Assembly: GCA_016866895.1 (NCBI GenBank)
Contig: VGKX01000036.1
Location: 1 to 9,007, forward strand
Source of the DNA: Candidatus Parvarchaeota archaeon
GTDB taxonomy: Archaea > Micrarchaeota > Micrarchaeia > Anstonellales > VGKX01
Direction: 5' to 3'
Length of the DNA stretch: 9,007 nt
Shown here: positions 1 to 5,285 of the stretch, in pieces
Numbering within the stretch: the stretch's first letter is position 1
Layout: the number at the start of each line of letters is the position of its first letter
Made by a program: the position numbers and the translations under genes
Notes under the pieces: generated by a model
Told to the model about the DNA's origin: nothing
What the model saw: only the letters and a program-made list of their open reading frames with translations
Database searches by the model: none

Positions 1-222
1 AGACAGGGCAAGAACAAGGATGCAATATGCCAAAATCGGCCTTAATTTGATGGTGCGCCCAAGCAGGTTGACTTCTTTTTTAGTGTTTTTTGGGTCAAGA
101 TATTTCATTGTGAAAAATAGAGTGATTGCAAGAAACGGCATTCCAAAAAGCCAGCCAATCACAGAGGCTAAGAAAAGCTCAATAACACCTGTCCCTGCTT
201 GACCCCTCAGGCATCTTGCCAT
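1..222 (-). CDS. Partial membrane protein, N-terminal 74 residues, function unknown
   Basis: The minus strand is open from an ATG at 222 to the left edge of the window, giving 74 codons with no stop. A purine-rich GGTGGGGTGG-like stretch lies a few bases upstream of the ATG and could be its ribosome-binding site. Residues about 12-40 form a hydrophobic segment (VIELFLASVIGW, then a run rich in F, L and I), followed by a charged stretch near residues 41-57 (YLDPKNTKKEV). A second hydrophobic segment begins near residue 61 and runs off the edge. This is the pattern of a polytopic membrane protein with a short loop. It begins 43 bases after the stop of the PLP-enzyme gene on the same strand and could be co-transcribed with it. 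I do not recognise the family. The plus strand also has an open frame here, but it has no upstream signal and does not show this membrane-protein pattern. Confidence 0.55.
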   Translation of the reverse strand, partial: MARCLRGQAGTGVIELFLASVIGWLFGMPFLAITLFFTMKYLDPKNTKKEVNLLGRTIKLRPILAYCILVLALS

Positions 223-265
223 TGTTCCACCCCACCTATTTTTCTTCTGTTAATCACGCCATTAC

Positions 266-1483
266 TCAACCCTGCAAAACCCCGGTTTTCTTCCCGCAAG
301 CAACGAACTTTTCAACCGCAAGCTCCAAATCCTCCGTGCTTAGCTGAGCATTCATCATTACCCGAATCCGAGCCTTGTCCTTTGCAACCATTGGAAACAC
401 GATTGGCAGGGCAAACACGCCCTGCTCGAAAAGTTCTGCCGACAGGTTTTGCGCCTTTATTGATTCGCCGCACATGACAGGAGTTATTGGTGTTGTGCTG
501 TTTCCAGTGTCAAAGCCTGCGCCTTTCATCTGCTTTTTGAAATATTTTGTGTTTTTCCAGAGTTTCTTTAGGTGGCGCGGCTCGCTTTCCATTATGTCAA
601 GTGCTGCCATGCACCCTGCAACAGTTGCAGGCGGAGCCGAGCCTGACAAAAGAAAAGTCCTTGCGTTGTTCCACAAAAAGTCGTGAAGGGCCTGCGAGCC
701 GGACACATAGCCGCCAACAACGCCTAGGGCCTTTGAAAACGTGCCCATCTCTATATCAATTTTCCCTTCAAGCCCAAAGTGGCTTGCAGCCCCCCTGCCG
801 CACTCCCCAAGCACGCCATCGCCATGCGCATCATCAACGTAAATTATTGCCCCGTGCTTTTTTGCAACAGGAGTGATTTTGTCAAGCGGGGCCACATCCC
901 CATCCATTGAAAACACGCCGTCGGTAAGGACAAAAAGGCGGTTGTATGATTGTTTTTGGCCAGACTTGTCAGTGTAGCCTTTTGTTGCGGCCTCTTCAAG
1001 CACGCGTGCCAAATCCTGCGCGTCTGCATGCTTGTAAATCGTCCTTTGCGCCTTTGAAAGGCGCACCCCGTCAATGATGCTTCCATGATTCAGCTCGTCT
1101 GAAACAAGCAGGTCCCCTTCACCTGAAATCGCAGGGATTGTGCCTGCATTTGCAGCAAAGCCTGTCTGGAAATAAAGCGCAGCTGGGGTGTGCTTGAATT
1201 TTGCAATTTTCTCCTCAAGCTGCGTGTGCAAGTCCATTGTGCCTGCAATTACGCGCACAGAGCCGGAGCCTGCGCCCCATTGCTTTGCCGCAGTGATTTG
1301 AGCCCTGATGATTTTTTTGTGGCTTGACAGGCCAAGATAGTTGTTTGAGCAAAGCATCAGCACGTCCTTGCCCTCAACCTTGCAGCGGGGGACTGACATT
1401 CCACCTAACCTTCGAAGCTTCCAGTCAAGCCCTGCCGATTTTTTCTCATCCACCTTTGATTTTAGGTATTCATCAAAATTCAC
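266..1483 (-). CDS. kbl: Alpha-oxoamine synthase family PLP enzyme (glycine C-acetyltransferase / Kbl-BioF type)
   Basis: The product is a cytosolic PLP enzyme that would condense an acyl-CoA with an amino acid. Glycine C-acetyltransferase (2-amino-3-ketobutyrate CoA ligase) is the best guess. 8-Amino-7-oxononanoate synthase (BioF) or another acyl-CoA specificity cannot be excluded from sequence alone. With a GTG start at 1483 it is 405 residues, a normal family length. Visible motifs are SNNYLGL near residue 46, a GSGSVR stretch near 72, NHGS with the cofactor-stacking His133, VDDAHG with Asp217 and His220, and GTFSKALG with the Schiff-base Lys251. The C-terminal RIRVMMNA motif fits the family. 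The frame stays open upstream to 1591 and an in-frame ATG lies at 1498. I chose GTG 1483 because an AGGTGG sits five bases before it and a TATA box at 1504-1512 would leave almost no room to transcribe the ATG. The family is secure; the gene symbol is tentative. Confidence 0.85.
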   Translation of the reverse strand: MNFDEYLKSKVDEKKSAGLDWKLRRLGGMSVPRCKVEGKDVLMLCSNNYLGLSSHKKIIRAQITAAKQWGAGSGSVRVIAGTMDLHTQLEEKIAKFKHTPAALYFQTGFAANAGTIPAISGEGDLLVSDELNHGSIIDGVRLSKAQRTIYKHADAQDLARVLEEAATKGYTDKSGQKQSYNRLFVLTDGVFSMDGDVAPLDKITPVAKKHGAIIYVDDAHGDGVLGECGRGAASHFGLEGKIDIEMGTFSKALGVVGGYVSGSQALHDFLWNNARTFLLSGSAPPATVAGCMAALDIMESEPRHLKKLWKNTKYFKKQMKGAGFDTGNSTTPITPVMCGESIKAQNLSAELFEQGVFALPIVFPMVAKDKARIRVMMNAQLSTEDLELAVEKFVACGKKTGVLQG

Positions 1484-1503
1484 AAAAACCACCTGCATTT
1501 GAC

Positions 1504-1512
1504 ATTTTATAG
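1504..1512 (-). promoter_or_regulatory. TATA box for the PLP-enzyme gene
   Basis: On the minus strand the sequence reads CTATAAAAT. Its downstream edge is 21 bases from the GTG at 1483, the usual archaeal TATA-to-start spacing, so transcription would begin at or very near the GTG. This argues against the upstream ATG at 1498. The position was read from sequence only, with no transcript data. Confidence 0.5.
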
Positions 1513-1632
1513 ATTGGCTGGAGGCATACAAACCTGCACTGACACGCCTGCTGATGGATTGGTTTTGCCCCTGCAGGCATAAAAAAGGCATGGAATTGCA
1601 CTGGCGCCGGATAAAGTGTCAAAAGATGATGT

Positions 1633-1640
1633 TTTATATA
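1633..1640 (+). promoter_or_regulatory. TATA box for the plus-strand repeat-protein cluster
   Basis: TTTATATA matches the archaeal TATA consensus closely. A start site about 25 bases downstream would fall around 1660-1665, a few bases before the ATG at 1668, so the mRNA would be leaderless or nearly so. Together with the minus-strand TATA at 1504-1512 it makes 1484-1667 a divergent promoter region. No other element was recognised in it. Confidence 0.55.
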
Positions 1641-1667
1641 TTTATGTTGCGCGATAAATTGGATTTG

Positions 1668-2222
1668 ATGGCAAAACTCCTAGTGCAAGAAAGAAATAAA
1701 ATAAGAGATCCGGTGGAAGGCGCAAAGTCCCAAAGAAGGGCATTTGAGGGGCTTGAGGCAAACCAGCACTTCAAGCTGTTATTGCCTTATGCTGATGAAT
1801 ATTCCGGCAAGGCGAATGGAAAACCATATCCTTCTGCTGAACTTTCAAGGATAGCAAGGACTGAAGAAAACGAGGATAAGATAAATTCGGCAATTTACAC
1901 AATGGCAATGCGTGGCGACTGGCAGTGGGTTTCTTACATTGCAAAACACATTGGAGGCAGGGCTGGAAAAATGGCAAGGGTATCGCTTTTGCAAGGTTTG
2001 GACAGCCTGATAGCGGACAGATATTATGAGATGATAGGGCTGGTTGCATTTTATGAAAAAGGCACTGCGGATGGTGGCAGGGCGCTTGAATTTCTAATAA
2101 AAGAATATGAAGAAAGCAGGTATGCAAAAGCCCTTGTTTTGGTTGGGCTTGATGCTGCCAAAAACGGCGGAATGCTTAATCGAAAAAACCCCGAGGCAAA
2201 ATGGGAATACGAAGAGCATTGA
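1668..2222 (+). CDS. Gene A: helix-rich repeat-like protein of unknown function, first of a four-gene paralogous array
   Basis: The product has 184 residues, appears soluble, and has no signal peptide or membrane span. I do not recognise a named family. Residues about 25-110 (motif AFEGLExNxxF, then LLPYADEY and SAIY) align without gaps to protein D (3271-3606): I count by hand about 27 identities over 59 positions. Residues about 106-165 (LIADRYYEMIG, VAFYE, FLIKEY, AKALVLVGL) instead resemble protein C. The alternating helical pattern suggests a HEAT- or TPR-like scaffold that binds a partner. The frame is open back to 1554, with in-frame ATGs such as 1644. I chose ATG 1668 because the TATA box at 1633-1640 sits directly before it and would exclude the earlier starts. 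Gene B follows after ten bases and is probably co-transcribed. Function is unknown; that it is a gene is well supported by the paralogy. Confidence 0.75.
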   Translation: MAKLLVQERNKIRDPVEGAKSQRRAFEGLEANQHFKLLLPYADEYSGKANGKPYPSAELSRIARTEENEDKINSAIYTMAMRGDWQWVSYIAKHIGGRAGKMARVSLLQGLDSLIADRYYEMIGLVAFYEKGTADGGRALEFLIKEYEESRYAKALVLVGLDAAKNGGMLNRKNPEAKWEYEEH

Positions 2223-2227
2223 GGTGG
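2221..2227 (+). promoter_or_regulatory. Ribosome-binding site that fixes the start of gene B
   Basis: GAGGTGG overlaps the TGA stop of gene A (2220-2222) and lies five bases before the ATG at 2233. This strong match selects 2233 over the upstream in-frame ATG at 2107, and it suggests that B is translated by ribosomes finishing A. Confidence 0.7.
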
Positions 2228-2232
2228 CTGAA

Positions 2233-2742
2233 ATGACAACTGCAAGATGCGATTTGATATTTAGGGGCTCGGGACCTAGCATGACAGGGAGTGAAGCAGC
2301 AGGTGGCAATGCAAGTGTGGCTGACAAATGGACAAAACGGGTCTGGCAAACAGAAACTATCAGAAAACTGCCAGGGAGAAGAAAGCCCGACTATTATTAT
2401 TTGGACTATTTGGAGGCGCAAAAGGCAAAGACCGCAGCGCAGGCATTGCCGCATATTCGAAAACTTCTGGATGCGAATAGGTTTGCCGAAGTCCTAAAGC
2501 TTGCAATGCTGAATGACTCGGTTGGAAAAACTGCAAGGGATGAGATATATGGCAGGACAAAACGGCTTGAGGAAAAAGGCGAGTGGACGCTGATTGCAAC
2601 GATTGCAACATTTTTTGAAAATAATGGCAGGCGGGAAGTGATGGTGAATGACATATTAAATGCAGCCAAGGCAAACCCGCAGGATGAGGTGGCGGCGCAT
2701 GCGATTAAGATGCTCAAGCGTGATGGAGTGTTGAAGGAGTAG
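2233..2742 (+). CDS. Gene B: helix-rich repeat-like protein of unknown function, second of the array
   Basis: The product has 169 residues. The first 50 or so are rich in Gly, Ser, Thr and basic residues and look like a flexible arm. Residues about 52-165 are strongly helical: PDYYYLDYLEAQ, then IRKLLDANRF, RLEEKGEWTLI, FFENNGRRE and ILNAAKANP. The helical part resembles protein C (2849-3265) and the second half of A, sharing the pattern of a 'LL...R' helix, a 'RLxE...LI' helix, an aromatic FF/FY turn and an 'ILxxAxK' helix. This similarity is weaker than A to D and needs gaps. No catalytic motif, signal peptide or membrane span is visible. The start is set by the GAGGTGG overlapping gene A's stop; the frame is open back to 2107, but that part lies inside gene A. 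It is probably an adaptor or scaffold paired with A, which is inference. Confidence 0.72.
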   Translation: MTTARCDLIFRGSGPSMTGSEAAGGNASVADKWTKRVWQTETIRKLPGRRKPDYYYLDYLEAQKAKTAAQALPHIRKLLDANRFAEVLKLAMLNDSVGKTARDEIYGRTKRLEEKGEWTLIATIATFFENNGRREVMVNDILNAAKANPQDEVAAHAIKMLKRDGVLKE

Positions 2743-2744
2743 GG

Positions 2745-2776
2745 TTATAAGGGCAAACAAGCATAAAAAGGTTTAA
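2745..2776 (+). promoter_or_regulatory. Possible promoter for genes C and D
   Basis: The gap between genes B and C (2743-2848) holds two AT-rich TATA-like stretches, TTATAA at 2745-2750 and ATAAAAAGGTTTAA at 2763-2776. Transcription from the second would begin near 2795 and leave a leader of about 50 bases. Neither is a close consensus match, so read-through from B is equally possible. Confidence 0.3.
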
Positions 2777-2779
2777 GAC

Positions 2780-2816
2780 ACGCGCACCATACGCGCATTT
2801 TGAGCGGCTGAACCGC
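2780..2816 (+). repeat. Short direct repeat and small inverted repeat upstream of gene C
   Basis: ACGCGCA occurs twice (2780-2786 and 2791-2797) with start points 11 bases apart, about one helical turn. It is followed by GCGG-ctgaa-CCGC at 2804-2816, which can form a small hairpin. The location between a possible TATA and the start of gene C would suit a regulator site or a leader structure, but each element is short enough to arise by chance. Confidence 0.3.
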
Positions 2817-2848
2817 AAAAAGAGAAATGGAATTTCGAGGCTGGGTTT

Positions 2849-3265
2849 ATGGCAAACTTGGAACTAAAAAAATTCATGCAGCCAAATCAACATAAAAAAA
2901 CAGATTTTAGAAAGGTGCTTTTGATTAAGACAGCAGCACTAAGGTTGAAATTATTGCTTGAGGAAAAAAGATACCATGCGATTTTGGGGCTGGAGCGAGA
3001 AAGCAAAGTACAATATCAAAGCCCAATAAATCAGAGTGCAATTGACGGCTTGTTTGAAAGGCTTGATGAAATTGAGAAAAGCGGCGATCTGGTCCTTATT
3101 GGCAAAATGAGCTTTTATACAGGCAAACCCCATCAGAAGGAAAAACTTAACAGTATATTGAGAGAAGCGCTCAAATCCAATGATATGCAAGCCAAGTATC
3201 TTGCAAAGCTTGGGCTGCTTGCATCGGTCAATAGACTTGACTTTGAGGCGCTCGATAATAAATAG
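2849..3265 (+). CDS. Gene C: helix-rich repeat-like protein of unknown function, third of the array
   Basis: The product has 138 residues, is basic at the N-terminus (residues 1-30, many Lys), and is helical after that. It has no signal peptide, membrane span or recognisable active site. Residues about 66-125 (IDGLFERLDEI, LVLIGKMSFY, ILREALKSN, AKYLAKLGLL) resemble the C-terminal half of A (LVAFYE, AKALVLVGL) and the helical part of B, so it belongs to the same local family. The ATG at 2849 is preceded by a GAGG at 2837-2840, eight bases away, a usable but weak ribosome-binding site. Gene D begins only five bases after the TAG stop at 3263-3265. C and D together contain the two halves of A in reversed order. 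The function is not known. Confidence 0.68.
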   Translation: MANLELKKFMQPNQHKKTDFRKVLLIKTAALRLKLLLEEKRYHAILGLERESKVQYQSPINQSAIDGLFERLDEIEKSGDLVLIGKMSFYTGKPHQKEKLNSILREALKSNDMQAKYLAKLGLLASVNRLDFEALDNK

Positions 3266-3270
3266 AGACC

Positions 3271-3606
3271 TTGGTAGTTACTAAGTTTAAGGTTATTTTG
3301 CCAAAGGGCGCACCCGCGTTTGTTGGCAGGAATGCATTTGAAGGCATTGAGAAAAACCCTTTTTTTAGCGTGCTTTTGCCTTTTGCTGACCAATATAACG
3401 GCAAGGATGTGAGGCACAAGGCAAGTGCACTTGAGCTTGTAAACATTGTGCTTCATGACGAAAACGAGGAGAGGGTGACAAGTGCCATATATGTGCTTGC
3501 AAGAAGGGGCTGCCTAAAGGAGCTTGAGTACCTGGAAAAAAACAGCGCAGGGCATGCCAAAAAATTTGCAAAGACAGCCCTAGGCCAGATGGAAAAGAAA
3601 GCCTGA
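3271..3606 (+). CDS. Gene D: short paralogue of the N-terminal half of gene A, probable TTG start
   Basis: The product has 111 residues. Residues about 22-80 match A residues 25-83 without gaps: AFEGIExNxxF, LLPFADQYNGK, the DENEE acidic stretch, SAIYVLARRG. The last 30 residues (LEYLEKNSAGHAKKFAKTAL) look like one more amphipathic helical repeat. No enzymatic motif is visible. The start is uncertain: no ATG or GTG precedes the conserved part, and the frame is closed by a TAA at 3259-3261. This leaves TTG at 3271 or TTG at 3298, neither with a good ribosome-binding site, so translation may depend on ribosomes ending gene C five bases upstream. A sequencing error or an old split of a longer C-D protein is possible, but a one-base shift at the junction would need an exact position. 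The strong conservation with A supports real coding. Confidence 0.66.
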   Translation: MVVTKFKVILPKGAPAFVGRNAFEGIEKNPFFSVLLPFADQYNGKDVRHKASALELVNIVLHDENEERVTSAIYVLARRGCLKELEYLEKNSAGHAKKFAKTALGQMEKKA

Positions 3607-3658
3607 ATTGGAATACAAAGCGGCAGCACAGAAGGCCAGTTTGATTGAAAGTCAAGGC

Positions 3659-3691
3659 AGGATGGCGGGAAATTGTAAATTATCCCGTCCT
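3659..3691. terminator. Imperfect hairpin between convergent genes
   Basis: AGGA (3659-3662) and CGGGA (3666-3670) pair with TCCCG (3683-3687) and TCCT (3688-3691). This leaves a TGG bulge on one side and an AT-rich loop of 12 bases. It sits where gene D (ending 3606) meets bud32 (stop at 3680-3682, inside the loop), so it could limit transcription from either side. There is no long T-run, which archaeal terminators usually have, so the role is uncertain. Confidence 0.35.
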
Positions 3692-4369
3692 TTGCGAATA
3701 CCTAGAGCGGGCGTCGATTTGATAGGCAAGGGAGACTATTGATTCATTGGAAGCGGCTTTTTTTTGGCTTGCTGTCCCAATTCCCCTCCGGCCTGCAGGT
3801 TGCACTGCCAAGTAGCCTGAAATGAAGCTTGTTGAAAGTTTGTTGTCCCGGGCTTTGAGGTTTCCGGTTGCCTTGAGAAATGTCAGCACGTCGGTTGCCC
3901 TATCCTCGTCCCTGCCTGAAAACTTGCCAAGCCCAAAATCAATGACCCAGGCCGAATCATCCTCCATCACTGCAATGTTTGCAGGAGTGTAATCGCCGTG
4001 CACAATGCCACTTTTATGGATTGTAGCAAGAAGAGAGCCTGACTTGAAAAAAAGCCCCTCAAGCCCCTTTTTGGGAGTTTTTCCCCGTCCTATAAGCTGG
4101 TGGAGCATGGAGCACTTGAGCCGCTCCATTATAATGTTGAAGCTGCCCCAGCGCAGGACCTTTGGGCAGGGCACACCGGATTGCCTTGCATGGGATAAAA
4201 GCCGCACCTCAAGCCTTGTGCGGGTTTCCCTAAGCCTCAGGTCAAGGGATTGGTCACGGTATCTTTTTTTAACGCGGATTTTTTCAACTGCCGCCTTGCC
4301 TTCAAGCCTGCAGGCCCTAACAATGCTTTCAGCGCCTTTCATCAATGCAGAGTTTTTTGAGCCAGGCAT
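3680..4369 (-). CDS. bud32: Bud32-type KEOPS kinase/ATPase (stand-alone)
   Basis: This is the atypical small kinase that works with Kae1 in the KEOPS complex, which makes the t6A modification on tRNAs reading ANN codons. It acts in the cytoplasm. From ATG 4369 it has 229 residues, near the usual archaeal size. Motifs in order: MKGAES near residue 10; the lysine region KIRVKKRYR with Lys30; a glutamate helix (Glu54); the catalytic loop HGDYTPAN with Asp126 and Asn131; and IDFGLG with metal-binding Asp144. Next comes the DEDRATDV stretch typical of Bud32, then a basic C-terminal RSRYSQR tail like the family's RGRY. The frame is open to an ATG at 4435. I prefer 4369 because TTGGGGAT lies just before it and the extra 22 residues are not family-like; ATG 4342 is also possible. 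No Kae1 gene is adjacent or fused. It lies downstream of the M50 gene on the same strand. Confidence 0.9.
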   Translation of the reverse strand: MPGSKNSALMKGAESIVRACRLEGKAAVEKIRVKKRYRDQSLDLRLRETRTRLEVRLLSHARQSGVPCPKVLRWGSFNIIMERLKCSMLHQLIGRGKTPKKGLEGLFFKSGSLLATIHKSGIVHGDYTPANIAVMEDDSAWVIDFGLGKFSGRDEDRATDVLTFLKATGNLKARDNKLSTSFISGYLAVQPAGRRGIGTASQKKAASNESIVSLAYQIDARSRYSQRTG

Positions 4370-4495
4370 GAAATCCCCAAAACCAAATTCTGAAAACCAA
4401 AAACTGCTTTTCTTCCAAAATGTCAGACAATCCATGCGTTGAGTGTCACTGAAAGGCCGCGGTCTTTTGCAAGAAATTGCAAGCCCGCTTTTGTC

Positions 4496-5197
4496 CTATT
4501 GCTGTTGCCTGAAAAAGTGGCGCAATGCAAAAGTGATGATTAAAAGCCACAGGGCAGTTTCCAAATCCATCCTTAAGGCAAGCATGAGCCCCAGGATGAA
4601 CGCCACTGTTGCCGCCCAGATGGCAAGGCTCCAGGCATAGACTTTGGCCCCGTCAAGTGGCATCATAGGGAGCATGTTGAAAAAAGCAAGAAATGCGTTT
4701 GTTGAGGCTGCAAAGAAAAGCAAGTTGAGCTGCTGGCCAAGCACAAGCACGCGCGCAGAAGGGCCAAGCACAAGGCCAAGGCCCAAAAATAGCAGGCCAA
4801 GTGCGATGTTTGTCAGCGGACCGACAAGGGAGATGATGCCGTTTTGCTTTCTTGAGATGCCTGCCGAGTAGATGTAAACTGCGCCTGGGGACAGGAAGGT
4901 GAATGGCAGGAAAAGCGCCAAAAGTAGGCCAATCAAAAGCCCCTGTGGCGAGGCCTGGAACTGCGCCCAAGCACCATATTTTATTGCAAAGTACTTGTGC
5001 ATTGACTCATGCAGGATAAAGCCAATGCCGATTGAAAACGCGGAGACGGAAAAAAGCACGATGAATGCCCCCGGGCCTGCGGCAATAAGGCTTGACAGGC
5101 CGCCTGCAAAAAGGAAGGTAAAGGCAAGCGAGATTGCAACCACTGAAACCGCGATATTGAGAATTTCGTCGGTTGTGAATTGGAAGTGATGCGCCAT
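4496..5197 (-). CDS. Site-2-protease-type zinc metalloprotease (peptidase family M50)
   Basis: This is an intramembrane zinc protease, which would cleave membrane-embedded substrates such as membrane-anchored regulators. From ATG 5197 it has 233 residues. The zinc-binding HESMH lies at residues 63-67 (His63, Glu64, His67), within a hydrophobic segment. The second conserved motif NMLPMMPLDG, residues 174-183, supplies the third zinc ligand Asp182. A VGPLTN motif near 125-130 is also typical. Hydrophobic segments near residues 14-34, 41-62, 89-105, 120-145, 155-172 and 190-212 indicate about six membrane spans. No PDZ or CBS domain is attached, as in minimal archaeal members. The N-terminal FTTDEILNIAVS segment resembles archaeal M50 proteins. 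The frame is open to a GTG at 5227. ATG 5197 was chosen because an AGTGG lies shortly before it. The natural substrate cannot be told from context. Confidence 0.88.
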   Translation of the reverse strand: MAHHFQFTTDEILNIAVSVVAISLAFTFLFAGGLSSLIAAGPGAFIVLFSVSAFSIGIGFILHESMHKYFAIKYGAWAQFQASPQGLLIGLLLALFLPFTFLSPGAVYIYSAGISRKQNGIISLVGPLTNIALGLLFLGLGLVLGPSARVLVLGQQLNLLFFAASTNAFLAFFNMLPMMPLDGAKVYAWSLAIWAATVAFILGLMLALRMDLETALWLLIITFALRHFFRQQQ

Positions 5198-5285
5198 GAA
5201 AACCACTTGAAAATACGAGTTTAACACGCCACAAGATTGCTGCTGAATAAGTTAGTTAATTTGTTAGATGTTTTGACTGGCCTAG

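Noticed and set aside
1484..1591. N-terminal extension of the PLP enzyme to 1591 or start at ATG 1498
   Set aside because: The extra residues do not resemble the family and the TATA box at 1504-1512 would lie inside or against the coding sequence.
2107..2232. Gene B starting at ATG 2107, inside gene A
   Set aside because: A strong GAGGTGG site selects ATG 2233, and a 116-base overlap with gene A would be unusual.
2827..2895. Tiny open frame (22 codons) overlapping the start of gene C
   Set aside because: It has no ribosome-binding site, is in a different frame and is too short to support from sequence.
4370..4435. Bud32 start at ATG 4435
   Set aside because: No ribosome-binding site there, and the added Trp/Phe-rich 22 residues are not typical; 4369 has TTGGGGAT upstream. 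Not fully excluded.
4005..4442. Plus-strand 145-residue frame opposite bud32
   Set aside because: The minus strand carries clear Bud32 motifs through this region; the plus frame has none.
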